A stretch of DNA of 64,000 nucleotides from Angiostrongylus vasorum (GCA_018806985.1 JADANN010000009.1:186001-250000); one strand, 5' to 3'; shown: positions 46,406 through 59,029, counted from the stretch's first letter. Made by a program: numbers and translations. Notes: a model not told the origin generated them from the letters alone.

Positions 46406-47879
46406 TTCCATTAAGAATTAACAGCGACTAGAAAGTTTCCACTATTAAAAGTGGCACTATCGTGTGATACTGGTTCGATCGGTCTCATTTAAGTCAGTCG
46501 TCATCGAATAGTACATGGAGCCAAATTGTCCCACTGTAACCGCAGATGTGACCAGAACTATTGAGATGTTGCGGTGAAAAACTTTGAAGTGTAGTTGTGG
46601 TTACCTGTGCTTACACTCCATTCACCGAACCATGGTATTAGTAATAGTAATAGTAATAATAATGGTCATAATAGCGATAGTAATAGTAAAGGTAATTGAT
46701 GTGTAGTAAATGAATCTGACGCATAACAAAGAATAAAAAGACTTCTGTGTTGTGTTCTCCCCTAAGTGTGTTCCATGAAATCGACTCCATTCACATGGTC
46801 GTAGTGACAGTTGAAGAAACAGTGTTTTTTATAAACCACTTTCGGAGGCCTGCCAATGGATCAAATCAGCAAGCTCTGTATAAAAGAGCACTGCGGGGCG
46901 GGGGGAGGGGGCATGCCTCACTCGTTCGTGCGGTGCTCCACTGAGAGAAGAAGCGTCTCGGTGCGATTACGAAGGCGCCACATCGAGAAGAACAACTGTG
47001 GACTATCGACTCGGATCATAGGCTCTGATGAAGACGAAGACGTCGAAACGTCAGCCGAATAAAAGTTGTTCATCAATTGAGCTCAACAATTTAAAATATA
47101 GTTTTTACCTATGCAGACAAGTCTGCTAGCAATCGTGGTCGACTCTGCATGGATGGAGGGCATTCCTAACTTGGGCATGAGTTGGAGCCAACAACCATGT
47201 TCGTATTGCACGCCCCCTCTAACTAGTCTGCTTCACAAGCCCATTTACTCATCTTACCTTTGCAGAAGTTCAATGAGGTATTCTATTCTTTTTTCATAAG
47301 AAACGCTTTTCATAGCGGCATTAATCACAGGAGTCCTGAAATTTTTCCCCTCAGGAAATACAATTGTTATCGATTCTAGGGAAAACTTGTACACGAACAA
47401 AGTTGCCATCGATCACCATCGAACCATTTTGATCATTGTAACAAACACAGCTTAACGATTAGTTTTTAGGCAATACTGTAGCTTAGCCATGTTCTTCTAT
47501 AAGATGGTATACAGAAGCCCACGCTTCTTTCCAGTCAATAAAGTGTATTTTTTAACCAATTGGAGTTCTGAAGGAAACACTTAATGCAGGTGGTTGGAAT
47601 TGATTTCTTACAACATGTTCGCCAACTTGTTAACATGGTTTCATGTTCTACAGAAAACGAGCACATTTAAATAAAAGCTGCAAGCACTATAACAACAGAA
47701 AACACACGAAGATGAGAAAATTGGGCGGAGTTTCATGATCAACGCACATGATCGATGCACCTCTACCAGTCGGTAACGGCTTATGGATGTCTATTCGACA
47801 AGAGATCGTACAGTTTTGAGAGCAGATATGAAAAGAACACTTTTAGTGAAACATAACATTGATATGTAATAATGACAGA
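46406..47879. other. no gene; simple repeat
   Basis: An irregular (TAATAG)n tract lies at about 46628-46695. The motif GACTCGGATCATAGGCTCTG followed by GAAGACGAAGACGTCGAAAC near 47010-47050 recurs at about 53770-53815, so it belongs to another dispersed element, class unknown. No gene supported. Confidence 0.45.
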
Positions 47880-47885
47880 TTTATT
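47880..47885 (-). terminator. polyadenylation signal of nlp-10
   Basis: AATAAA on the minus strand about 145 bases after the nlp-10 stop codon. A GGAC/GGAT tetranucleotide repeat (47921-47966) lies in the 3' UTR between them. Confidence 0.6.
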
Positions 47886-47920
47886 ACGGGTTACTGGTAT
47901 TGACGACGGCGAGAGGATAT

Positions 47921-47966
47921 GGGGACGGACGAACGGACGGATGGACGGACGGAGGCGGCGGCGGCT
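47921..47966. repeat. GGAC-type tetranucleotide repeat in nlp-10 3' UTR
   Basis: Degenerate (GGAC)n followed by GGCGGCGGCGG, unusually GC-rich for this window. Confidence 0.8.
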
Positions 47967-48030
47967 GGTTGGGATCATGTTCGATGACGAGGCGGGACAT
48001 CATTTCGCTGAATTGCATGTCTTCTGGAGA

Positions 48031-50665
48031 TCACCCGAAGAAGCCGCCTGATATTGGCATTGGTGATCGGATATATCGCTCGGATCGCTTGTCGTAGGAA
48101 CCATCCTCTACTGGTAGTGATGCTCGTTTACCATACATTCCTATAAGATTTATACAGTAAATATTCAGAAAAATCAACAAAAGTCTGAAAAACCAATAAG
48201 TGTTTAAAGAGTTCATTTAGTGATATTAACGAACATACCGCCAGAAAATGGCGCTACAACAGCTCGTTTGCCATAAAATCCACCAAAATACGGTATCGAT
48301 GTCTGTTTACCATAGGGATCAAACGTCAACAATTCCCGTTTACCATAGATTCCACCAGAGTAAGGCATTGTCATTCTTTTCTCATGCCAACCTAATAAAG
48401 AGGTGTTAGGGAAGTGTTCCAAAAGTTGCGCATCACTTCATCAATAATATTCGCTTTGGAATACTAACCGGCATAAAGTGGATGTTCTTCCCGGTCCTTA
48501 TCGATGATGTTTGATCGTTTGCCGTACATTCCTCCTGAGAACGGCATTACATTAGCACGTTTTTCGCTCATGTAGCTGGAAACCAGGGTCATTGGGTCTT
48601 TCTCTTGAATGCCTACAAAAAGTTGAGTAAAAATGATAAAAACCAAAAGTTTATAAGTGAGAAATTTTATTTTTTTTCATTTTATTTTATTTTATTTGAC
48701 CCGTCTTCACGTCTACTGTGCGGATCCCAGCACGTCTCACATTCATTTCGTTTCCTCGCATCCACTGTCCACGAAGATCTTCCAACTTTCACGTGTGGCT
48801 TCGGTTGCTGATTGATGATTTTCATTTCATCTTGAATATCGTAGAATGTTGTTCGAGCGATTCTCCCTGCAGTCCTGAGATAACCGGGCTACAGCGTTCC
48901 CACTTGGATTGCATGGAGTGGTGTTTTCCTAGACAAGTGCGGCACGAATTTCCAGACTCTGGAGGGATGAGGGGGTTTACTTGGCCCGGTGCGGAATCGA
49001 ACTAGTACCATGCTCCTGATGACGGGTATCACTACCACCGCGCTATCCGTCCCCCCCTAATCGAGAAATAATGCGCAGAAATTCGATAGTAGTTGAATAA
49101 TCAAGAATTGGACCACCTAAGAAGTGAAATCGAATTCCTTTAGTCAAACTGTCATTCCATAAGAGCTTAAGAAAAGTAGAATGAGGAATTTCTACAACGA
49201 TAATCGTCTCAGGCAATGTAAGTTTATATTCTAACGAGTTGAACGGACCCACAGTGATCACGCGTGAGTGGTGACGACTCATTATGTCAGGCGATGTTCG
49301 TCTTATTTCCATCATTCTACAAGCTTGATCGTTTCTTGTCACACTACTTGCAGCATAAATCTTTATAATATCATAATGAGTCAGACCTGAGCATAAGCCT
49401 AAGCCTATCGCTAGGCCTATGCCTAAAACCTCACCATACGAAAAAAAAGATCATAGTGATAAAAATATAGAATGGCTAAAACGCATGGTGGTGTTCTAGC
49501 GTGAAAGTGTACTTTAAGTTTTTGATGGATGGGTTTTTTAACTTTAATGCCATTATGGACCTCGTATCTGTACAAGTACTGTAGCACTTTTATTCTATTT
49601 ACCAAAAACAACCTCACGTCAACGTGACTGTAGTGTTAGTGACTTCCGGGCATGAAAAATCAGGGATAAGGTCATTCGGGTTAATTAGAGATGGTTGACA
49701 ATCGTTTTTTCATTGTGTTTCATTCAGTTAGAAAGGACGCCTTAAAATTAATTCAAAATGGGCTGTTGTGCTTTCATTGGTTCATTTCAAATTCCTGGTA
49801 GCATTTCTTCCCTCTTGTTTACTAACCTTGTAATGTAAACAGAAATCTAAGTCGATTTCTCGTTAGAAAGTAGAGAAATGGATGATAGGCTTTTCTTTGA
49901 ACCCCAGACTACTCTCGCTACGGCTTTCTCAGGTTTTCAACGTAAATAATCGCCGCTACCTACAAAGTATTTTTTTCTTGAGGGTTGACTTTTCACAAAG
50001 CAGCAGCTATTTGGCCGATTAGTGAATGACCTTTGATTGACGACGATTTGCAACAATGAGCGTCGTCCTCCAGGTCTCGACCGACTAGTCGCAAGAATCA
50101 GTGCCCTCAAAGGAACCACCACTGTTCTGGAAGAGTCTCAGTTGTGAAGAAGAAAATTTTCCATCCATCTACAATTGTAGGAGACGGTTTGTAACGAAGA
50201 CCCTAAAATCCCGCAACACAGTTACTCTATTATTGAAAGAGACGCTCATCATTATTCGTCTCAGTGGGAAGAGAAGATGATAGTTTGCCAGACAGCAGCT
50301 GAACTCATACTCGAAACGAACACGTCCAACTCCATGAGTGACGATTGCTAGCAGTACAACAAAGCGAATCGAGGAAGTGCTGCAGCCTGTATGGCAAAAA
50401 GAGTGCCAGTACACAGGAAGCTAAGTGTGTTTGCCAAGCAGTTAATGGTTTTCCGAAAATATTAAGCATAAACAGACTATAGTAGACGAGTTGGATTCAA
50501 TACAGCCCTGACATATTTGCATCTGTACCATAACTTCTGCGATCTCACTAGTAATTATGTCAACCACAACTAAAAAGCATTATGAATTGAAAAGAAAGAA
50601 AAAGAACCTTCGTCCTCATTAGCGTAGACAACGATGACCAACAACAAAAGTGATGGAATAAGCAT
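48031..50665 (-). CDS. nlp-10: NLP-10-type neuropeptide precursor, four exons
   Basis: Exons (minus): 50665-50608, 48612-48469, 48391-48239, 48140-48031, giving 154 residues. The start is MLIPSLLLLVIVVYA, a signal peptide, with predicted cleavage before NEDEG. The mature region holds ANVMPFSGGMYG-KR, MTMPYSGGIYG-KR, QTSIPYFGGFYG-KR, AVVAPFSGGMYG-KR and a terminal SPMPISGGFFG-stop. Each internal copy is bounded by KR or a Lys site and ends in Gly, the amide donor. C. elegans NLP-10 peptides have the PFSGGMYG core, hence the assignment; that precursor is processed in neurons and secreted to act on GPCRs. All three introns are phase 1 and split a Gly codon, and exons 2 and 3 are symmetric (144 and 153 bases). 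An acceptor TTCTTTTCAG ends 20 bases before the ATG (50686), suitable for trans-splicing. The spacer segments (SNIIDKDREEHPLYAGWHEK and others) are probably not bioactive. Confidence 0.93.
48655..49055 (-). mobile_element. S1 tRNA-derived SINE in nlp-10 intron 1
   Basis: Minus-sense copy: plus-strand (TTTTA)n tail at 48670-48697, GACCCGTCTTCACGTCTACT, GTGCGGATCCCAGCACG, CCAGACTCTGGAGGGATG, and CACTACCACCGCGCTATCCG at the head (A box inverted). The tRNA-like head, body and A-rich tail are all retained. Confidence 0.8.
49056..49342 (-). other. open minus-strand frame inside nlp-10 intron 1
   Basis: About 95 codons are open on the same strand as nlp-10: MMEIRRTSPDIMSRHHSRVI, TVGPFNSLEYKLTLPETII and STFLKLLWNDSLTKGIRF are seen in order. 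The first in-frame ATG is internal; the open stretch starts at a GTG. It stops at the S1 insertion. It may be a truncated transposon ORF or an unrelated exon, and no family is recognised. Confidence 0.28.
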
Positions 50666-50689
50666 CGTATCGCGAATTTGATTACCTGA

Positions 50690-53600
50690 AAAGAATTCTT
50701 GATTTTTTCTACAGCGGTAAAAAATATTTAAGCAGAGAACTAAGGAGAGCACGACAATAGATCAAACGGAATACGTGTAGATCACACCTCCGAATCGATA
50801 ATTCGTAGAGTTAATGGAGAATCGACTGGAAGAGGAATTGAAAGCGTGGGGAAGAAACAGAGAAAAAAAAAGGAAGGCCATCAATGTTTCTTCTATTACG
50901 TGGGAAGACAGTGGTCTGGTCGAAAAATCGTTTCAATTATGATTTCAGATTAAAAATGAAAAAAGAGCGCGGAGCAAATTTCCCTACGAGTTCAAGCTTG
51001 GATGTGGGGCTGTGGGAACCGGTCGAAGTAATATGCAAATTGAATTTATTTGGCAAATCGTTATCGATTGAAAACAAGACAACTTCGTCTTCGAAAGCTC
51101 AATAATGGAGATGCGATCCCTTCAAAGTAAATGATGGAGCCGGCGCCGACGTGTCATCATCGGCGATGACCCTTGATAAAACATTGCTTGGAGAACATCC
51201 ACAGGCACGGAACGCAAGAGCTCATCGAAAGAAGCAAAAAGAATGAAACGAACAGTTTTGGTACACTTCAAGAGAAGTGAAGCACGAAAACGACACGTAT
51301 GGCGCGGTACTTCGAAGAGGCCTTTGGTAAACACAATCTTTAGTTCGATCTGGGGCCTAGGGACTAACAAGGCCCTCCATCTCTCCAGAGCATGCAAGTT
51401 AACACCAAACTCATGGAGGATACGAAACACTGACTCGAGCCCACCGCAAATCAGCGTTTACGGCAAACACGCATTCAGTGGAATGCACAACGCATCCCTA
51501 AACGATTGATCAACGCTGGGCGCTTTATCCATTTAAGCTCCTTTAACCCTTTAACCTATGTTTTATAATGTTCTATAAATATGCTTATCTAACTTGTTAT
51601 ATTCTGCTTGTGTATCATCATGTTCTCAAGAATAGAGTTGTAGAGCAACACCAGGACGAACAAGGCGAACTATAGAACGACGCCATCAAAACAAAGAAAA
51701 TAATGCTAAACAACGATACAACGAGAAGGCGGTAAACTAGATAGGACAGAACACAATGTAAAAAAGTAAGAAAGCGGATTGTTTGAAGGCAAATTAATAG
51801 GTATCCCTATGATTTTCAGTGGTGATTCATTTGGTGGGTAATTTCATTCCACTAGGAAATCATATGGTGAATAATCTATTGTGCTAGAAAACTAGAGAGT
51901 AAAAAAATTTCAGTAGTAAACAACGAAATAGTTTTTGGCGATGATGACATAATCTGCAGCGAGTGCAAGTTCTATAGAAGCTCGAAGAGGTGGGTGGTTC
52001 TTACAATAAAAGAATTTAATGAGCCACCTAGTAAGATGAGACCAACCATAACGAAAGCGGAAGAATTAGGAAACGAAAGCAGCGAAAAACATCAGACGAT
52101 AATCGTTTTCAACAATCGGACATTATAGAACCGTCAACTTTATGTAAAGATAAGTGATAGGGCGCTGATCAATCTCTTAGACATTGCGCCACGTGTTCAA
52201 GTCCATTCGTAGTCTTGTAGAGATGAATAACTGTATATTTAGGCAACACAGTGGCTACTACGGTCTGCCAAGTTAGTCCATTTTTAATTTCCTAAAGCAG
52301 TCTGGCGCCAGTTTCCCTGATTCCGAAAAAGACGAGGAGGGGGGCACCAGGAGCGAGTGGTATCGAATCACCAACCACATATGTATTGCACGGCATCTCT
52401 AATCACTATGCTACATGACGAATTAGGCCTGATATGTTGTAACTGATCTATCAGTTAACTAGCTGAAGAAATCGTTGCCGGTTTGGGTAAACACTGGTCA
52501 CAAAACAACAAAACCTCCCTTTAACTTATAGGGGCTGACGACTTCTCGCAGCGAGGACGAAGAACGCCTCAACACGATTGTTTGATGAATCAAGAAAAAG
52601 CAGTAATCAATAAGCATGCAGTACATCAGTGAAAACGAAAGAATAGAAATCCTTAAGCCTTAGTGGAACTAACACACGGAGCCTACTATCCTCATAGGTG
52701 ACCGTTGAAAAAGAAGAATCGAGTAAAAGAAAAGCTGGAGGTTATTCGTTATGTAAAGAAGAGATGATATCGTGGTAATAAGCAAGAGTGTGTTGGCAAG
52801 ATAGCAAATCTACTTTAATAGACAAGAACAAGTAAATAACTAGAATTCAAATGCACGACATGTTGAAGCGTTTTCGATCAAATTTTCTGCACCGAACCGC
52901 ACTGACACGAATAGAATAAGGACGTTGTTGACGAGAATGCGGTGGATCCAATCTAGCAAGTGGTACTGTACTTGCAAATCACATGCCTATGGCTCTAATC
53001 ACAGCTAACATTTTCGCCAAAGAAAGCGAACTGGAAAGTTACCTCGATTAAGACCATGAAAGCTCTAAGTTCGAAAGTGGTCCTTGACAGAAACTCGTTA
53101 ATGTTTTAGGTTAGGGCCTCTGACAATACAATCATATTCCGATTTTATACTTTCCCGCATAATCTACCCCATGTTTGTTGGCCAAAGAGTATCTGCAGTG
53201 GCAAGAATATGGTGTACCAATATGTCAGAAGTTCTTGGCACGTTTGATGAAGTAATCCGCTTCTGGAACAAGAAGTGTATAACTATAAGAACCTAACTTC
53301 ATCTAGTTTTTTAATGAGTTACTAAACTAACAAATAAAAAACATGAAGGATAAGTGGAAAAAAAGTGAAGGAAACTTCTATCCATGAATATTTACTGGAG
53401 AAATTATAAGTCACTCAGAAACCCTCAAACAAATCCGCTTCTCTTTTTCCCGCGGTTGTTTGAAATTGTTGGGAGTTATTTGTCGACTGAAAGCTAGACA
53501 TTAGAATGACAATTCATCGTTGTTCTTACATTCTTTTTTCAATTGTGGCTTTAAGCCGTTAATATTTATACGAACTGTGGAGGATTTCCATGGATGAAAT

Positions 53601-54060
53601 CATTAATCCAATAGATGACTAAGTACTGTTATGAATGAATGCTTAATGAGTTTACATGAGAAAAGGATGCCCAACAAATTCGACATTCGACATTCGACAT
53701 TACTGAAGAAGATCCGACTTGATACGACGACGAAGACGCCACGTTGAGCATACGAAGGACTGCGCACATCGACTCGGATCACTAGCTGTGAGGAAGATGA
53801 AGACGTCGATACGTTAGGCAAATTAGGTTATTTATCAGCCTCGTGTTAGCTTATTAACGAAAGAATACATCCAAATTCAACACTATCATGTGGAATAATG
53901 TGATAATGCATTAATCTTGTACTGGTTCAAGAACACACAATAGTGATCGATGAGGCACCACGGAAACCTGCTGTTGAATGCTAATAAGCACATTGAAACA
54001 TCAATTTTTAACTTCGACTCGTTTACAATCTAAACACTCTGAGAAAGTTATTTACAAGAT
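50690..54060. other. gene-poor stretch with SINE fragments
   Basis: A partial S2 (+) tail lies at 51430-51545 (CACCGCAAATCAGCG, then GCATTCAGTGGAATGCAC). An eroded S2-like copy (-) lies at about 52150-52425, with CTGGCGCCAGTTTCCCTG and ATCACTATGCTACATG on the plus strand. A dispersed element (AAGACGTCGATACGTTAGGC) is at 53700-53825. No gene is supported. Confidence 0.45.
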
Positions 54061-54348
54061 CTACACAACCTGCTCTTCTCTTACGAAGGTTATTTGAAGT
54101 TGTTGTATGGCGTGCTCAGTTCCTACGGGAGTCACGAATAGATACTGCACCAGCCGTTTATTTCCAGCGAAACCCATTCGTAGACATTTCCAATGGCCCA
54201 AGTCCTGCGAAAGTAGCCTGCTAGTGATGCATAACCAGTTCAGTTCTTGGATATCACGAAACCTGCTCAAATCCTGGTCTAGTGAAGGATCTTTAGCGTT
54301 TTTCCAATTCTTTCTTAGAGAGACGTCATCGACCTGATCTAGGCCCAT
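54061..54348 (-). CDS. 95-codon ATG-started open frame, unidentified
   Basis: A true ATG at 54348 opens MGLDQVDDVSLRKNWKNA, continues DIQELNWLCITSRLLSQDLG and GNKRLVQYLFVTPVGTEHAI, and ends at TAG. No signal peptide, membrane segment or known motif is seen. The opposite strand is also open for 76 codons, which weakens the case. Confidence 0.25.
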   Translation of the reverse strand: MGLDQVDDVSLRKNWKNAKDPSLDQDLSRFRDIQELNWLCITSRLLSQDLGHWKCLRMGFAGNKRLVQYLFVTPVGTEHAIQQLQITFVREEQVV

Positions 54349-56099
54349 ATAGGCCCAAAAACATCAAAAGTATACTGGTAAATAGCATTGTGCCCGAATT
54401 CGCGATTTGATGTTGAACAAGACTCTTCACGATAGTGAATAAAAATGAAATGACGAAGAACAAAGTCGGTTATAGGCTTGGGACAACTTCATATAGCAGG
54501 TTATGCTTTGAGAAAATAAGCGGGTCACATCGGTTGAGCTTGAAAGGAAAAAATTAGTAACATGATTTGCGAAAAAAGAGAATTCTATTTGTTGTCTGGG
54601 AAATTAACACGATAACGGGCACGGCGTTAAGTAATGGTGTTGAGCAGCGTATCGTAGTAATCGCTAATTATTAATGAGGTATGCCAGAACGCTGCGTTCA
54701 AGAAATATTATGCCATTTCGCAACCACCTGAGACTTGAGGTAACAAACCAATGCATAAGTTAGTAATGTGTCGGAAATACAATTCGCCACTCGACTTGAA
54801 TAAACATCGGTGAAGCCGTCGATGAATGAAAGAGGTTCACTGGATTTGGGAGCAGGATGAATTCGTGATCATCGTTTGCACACGAAATGATATCACGCGA
54901 CTCAGAATGACACTCTAATAGATGAACACTTTTTTGCTATCCAGCCTCAGAACACCTGGCTTCTCCAGCACTTCCCCCAATGATTTCCGTTTGTGAGAAT
55001 TGTCACGCATAGAGTTTAATGAGTTCATTCCACTGGTTCGACAACAGCTTGATCGTCTACTACCCTCTAATCACATTAAAATTATCATGCTCAGTGGTTG
55101 TCGGTGCGGCTTTCCTTGGAATTCTGAGATAACCGTTCAGAGGCATTTCCAGGTCTTTATCAACAACAATAGCCAACCCTTGTGGGTCGGATATTGGCTG
55201 ACTTCAAGAACTACAGGAATTCAAACCATCCAAATCAATAGACAAGCGATCGAAGACTCTAAAGGCCGAATCCTACCAGACAAATATCCCCTTCTTCATA
55301 CTTTTTTGTAACTTCTTTATATCGAAGTTAATTATTTATGATGAGCGTTCTACACGTGCAGAATAAAATCGCGTAACAGCATCTCACGAGAAGATAAAAA
55401 CCTGAATAAAAAACTGTTACATTATCCGCTACCACGAATCGCAATGGAACACTTGAAGGAGAACTCCGGACACACAATAACTGACATTGCAGAGGAAAAA
55501 AAGTGAAAGAAGGATTGTAGATTTTCGCCTACATACGTCAAATTATGTTAGAAATGCGAATGAACAAATAGCATTGCCTCCGTCGTCCGCCTTCGTGCCC
55601 TCTAGCAAAATTTGATTAAAGTGATGTTTTGAGATGATAGAAAAAGACAGGCTTGAATCTTGTCAGATATACGCAAGAATGAGCTCGACAGATTGCCTCC
55701 CTATGCATGCGAGAGAAGGAGGCGGAGTTGAAATAAACGTTCATCCGGATATCGTTTTCGTGAAAAAACGGTGGCTTCCTAAAATCCCTTTACAGCGTCT
55801 ACTTGTAAATCAAAATCGAAAAATTCCACTAGCATTGTGAGCAACTGATGAGTGTTAGATCTACTATTCAGTTCCTTTAATTCATTTCCACTTCAATCTA
55901 TATGAACTGTGTCCTGATGTTTCCGACTTTTCCTTAAGTGGAAGCCCACATTCTAGCAATAGTTACATCGCCTTCTCATGAAAAGGTGGATGAATTTCTA
56001 GACGATGAACTGCAATGAGTGTGGGTGGTATTCTTTCCAACAGCTTGACCTTGCAAGCTGAGAAAGAGTTCGAGATTTCCTCATCCAAAAGTCCGACTA
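54349..56099. other. no supported gene
   Basis: A short eroded S1 piece (-) is near 55090-55160 (GGAATTCTGAGATAACCGTT), and an S2 tail fragment is near 54780. A 68-codon ATG frame at 55634-55840 has no recognisable motif. Confidence 0.35.
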
Positions 56100-56330
56100 T
56101 GAAAAAAACCAACGTTATTAATCACCGCCGCTTTGGTAACAATCTACTTACAAAGTAGCAAATGTTCTGTCGATTCTACAGAAGGGACAATTTTTGTGGT
56201 GAAAACTTCAGGAGGTCCTTGCACAACTACCTTCCAGAGTCCAGATGTAGGAAATCTCGCTGAACTAGCAAATACCCGGTCAAGTGGAAATTGTGCTAAA
56301 GCCGGCACGATTCCTTGCTATGGCGGTTAA
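56100..56330 (+). pseudogene. small secreted Cys-containing protein, frame broken at the start
   Basis: From about 56102 one frame runs KKPTLLITAALVTIYLQSS, which looks like a signal peptide. It continues KCSVDSTEGTIFVVKTSGG, then PCTTTFQSPDVGNLAELAN, and ends SSGNCAKAGTIPCYGG and TAA. The mature part would be about 55 residues with four Cys. The only nearby ATG (56100) is followed by seven A residues and is in a different frame; six would put it in frame. So this is either a pseudogene with a one-base insertion or an intact gene with a homopolymer error. Family not recognised; small secreted proteins of this size are common in parasitic nematodes. Confidence 0.4.
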
Positions 56331-56389
56331 TTCAAGTATCAGTTATTAAGTAATCGTCTTAAACTTCACTTTAGCGAGCGTTATTGCAG

Positions 56390-56600
56390 GAAACTACAAG
56401 CATATCTGGCCTACACAGTGATTTACGGGGGTTGCTAATATATACAGTCTGTGCTTCTTTTCTCCCAAATATTTCTGGCACCAATCTGCTGACCACGGAG
56501 AGTTAGAGGGGTTTCACTGACCCACATGAAGTGGAACCAATTACCTTGCATATATTGAGAGATAGATCTAACGACTGCGTTACAAGCGGCCCAATTACCA
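56390..56600 (-). mobile_element. S2 tRNA-derived SINE, eroded
   Basis: Minus-sense: plus-strand GCATATCTGGCCTACACAGT, TTCTGGCACCAATCTGCTGA and GTGGAACCAATTACCTTGC, then ACGACTGCGTTACAAGCGGC at the head. Confidence 0.65.
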
Positions 56601-59029
56601 CTAAAGGCGAATCAAGCGCTTTATGCACTTGATTCACAACAACTCCTAATCATACATTGCTTCTCGAATTACCTCAAAACTGGATATGATGGCTGATGAT
56701 TGCCTCTCGATAGGATGTAGCACGGAATCACTTCACTTTAGTAGAAGCATGGCAGAAACTCAATTTCTTGTTCATAAGACATTGCAAGACCTTTTTGGAT
56801 ATCCAGGTAAAATAGGCAAAATTTCTTGAAATTGGAACTGTCAGCTTCAATCGGCGCTCACCGCCTCGAGGAAGAGGTTATTCTTCCACAATGAGGAAAT
56901 CGTTTATCATCATAATCTGACCGAAGCTCCTATGAACGACAATCTCATGCTTACTTTAACTAGTTGTTAAGAAGATTTTCTATTGGAAAAAGAACAGCGT
57001 ATAAAACGTTGATGATCGGATGAACGCCAAACAATGAAGTCGATACCACATAATAGCCTGTACTGAAAGGCGAATTCAAAAGGAACTTGGAAATTTACAC
57101 AATTCTGCCAACGAGATATGACATTCACCTATAGCAATGGAATTGAATTCTAAAGTTGTGGAAGTGACGAATTTTCTAATGGCGTTTTTCAGTAGCGCTC
57201 TGGTTGTTGGAGACTTTCCACCCAGTGGTTCTCGACAGGTAGTAGTCTGTTGACGACAGACTAGCAGTTATGAAACATCCACAGCGCTAGTTGTGAAACG
57301 TTTGATGGGATGTTATCGTAGAAGAAGACAAAGTCTTATTCGATACGTTCGTGTTACATACTCTACAATTTTTAGTACATTTCATCGATTTTCAGCACAC
57401 TTCTCCTGTGATGCTTCTGCCAGGGTTCAAGACTTTATAGCAGAGATTTGTTCCATAGGCACATCATCAAAAAGGCGCCAGAACACTTTCTTTGTGCAAA
57501 CTTAGCTCTGTGAGGAATTTCATTACGGTCGAACCACTAGGCTAAATGTCGTCGGTTATCGGAAAAATGTGTCGTTCAGTATCAAGAAAGCGCAGCAACG
57601 GCGACCTCACTGCCATTTATTCAGTGCATGTTTAATCGCTTTGCCGAGCTTTTTTCACCTTCTAGTGAATTCCAACTGACTAATTGTTCACTGTGCATTC
57701 TGAGTTGCCTACATCCCCTCAAGTAGTTTTTTGAAAAGCGGTCTCGACGACCATCTTCAGATGGTCGGTGTTAAGTGCTGATGCGAGTATTCGACCTTTT
57801 TCCGTCCTAAAAGTCTTATATCTTCACTACGAAACCTTCCGAATTATATCAACGTTCGTAAGACCTTCTCTGGCTTACGGTGGTGACATTTGGAAAAGTC
57901 AAGACTGCTTTCTGTCTAAGCTAAGTTGACGATCTTCACTACCCCCCGAGATGGTGCGTTGCAGGCGTCATATCAAGGTGCCTATTTATCTTCAATATCC
58001 GTTCACCATAAATGTAAGTTTAGGTCTTAGAAAAACTACGACGTATCAAGCAGTGAAGCAACAAATAAGTAAAAAGTTCCTGTCCAGTCGATTTCTAAAT
58101 TCCACAAAGACAGGAACGGCCATTCATTCAACGCCAGTCTGCCTATGTAATGCAATATGGCATGCTCCCCTGCCTCTTCTTTAAATAAGTTCGTATGTCC
58201 TGACGTTGTTTCTCCTTTCTTCTGATCATATCACTGTTGTCGTTGTTGCTGCTGTCCTTGTTGTGGCTGCCCTTGTTGTTGTTGCTGTTGTTGCTGTTGT
58301 TGTTGTTGCTACTGTTGCTTTGACACGGTGTTCGATTTATTGCAGCTATGAGTTGTTCCAGTTAAATACACGTTTCGGGAATGACGGAGACGATGTCGAC
58401 GACGACGACTACGACGACGCCGATTAGTATTATCATGTTCTCGTTGGCTTCAGGACGCACTCACTCACTACAATCTCAGATTCACATAGATGGCCAACAA
58501 TTTCCCCATCTTCAAAAGAGAAATGAAATTCTGTTCGGGTTCGCGTTTCCTTCATTACTTCTTGTTTAACTCGTTTTTGTAAATGGCAGACGAAATGACG
58601 GTGCCTACTCCGAATAACGGACGCTGTTCTGGCAAGGATGGGCTTCATCTCATCCAGTTCGTGCGCTCTCCACTAACCGACTAAGCTTCAATTCATTCGA
58701 ATTATTGTTCGTTACTTTTAGACACATTATAGACGCCATGAATAACGAGGTTTTGATCAGATGATTGCTTTTCTTTCTTTTATAGTGAACAGAAAAACAT
58801 CTACGATAAAACCTAATCCAATTTTGCGATGGAATCTCTCACAAATCTATTGAAAACGACAACCATTTACTTTTTTTCCATTTCTAATCATTCTAGCCGT
58901 TAACTTAACGTATTTGTTCTTTTGTCTTTCGTTTTCAAAACTTCACATTTGCACGGGATAATTGAAAGAGTAGAATTTCTATCTATTTCCTACATATATA
59001 TAGAAAAAGTCTTAAAATTCTTAAGAAGA
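56601..59029. other. no confirmed gene; low-complexity tracts
   Basis: A TTG/CTG-rich tract lies at 58233-58316 and a GAC-rich tract at 58385-58420. A minus-strand ATG frame at 58648-58433 begins MKPILARTASVIRSRHRHF and has an internal donor/acceptor pair (GAA|GTAATG, TTTTGAAG) defining a possible 49-base intron, but no family is recognised. Nothing else is supported. Confidence 0.35.

Noticed and set aside
51122..51509. Overlapping ORFs of 102 (-) and 88 (+) codons
   Set aside because: The plus frame ends in an S2 fragment and the region has SINE-like pieces; neither frame shows a domain.
58206..58427. Val/Ala-rich ORF (VVVVAAVLVVAALVV)
   Set aside because: Translation of a TTG/GCT-type simple repeat; no start context or splice support.
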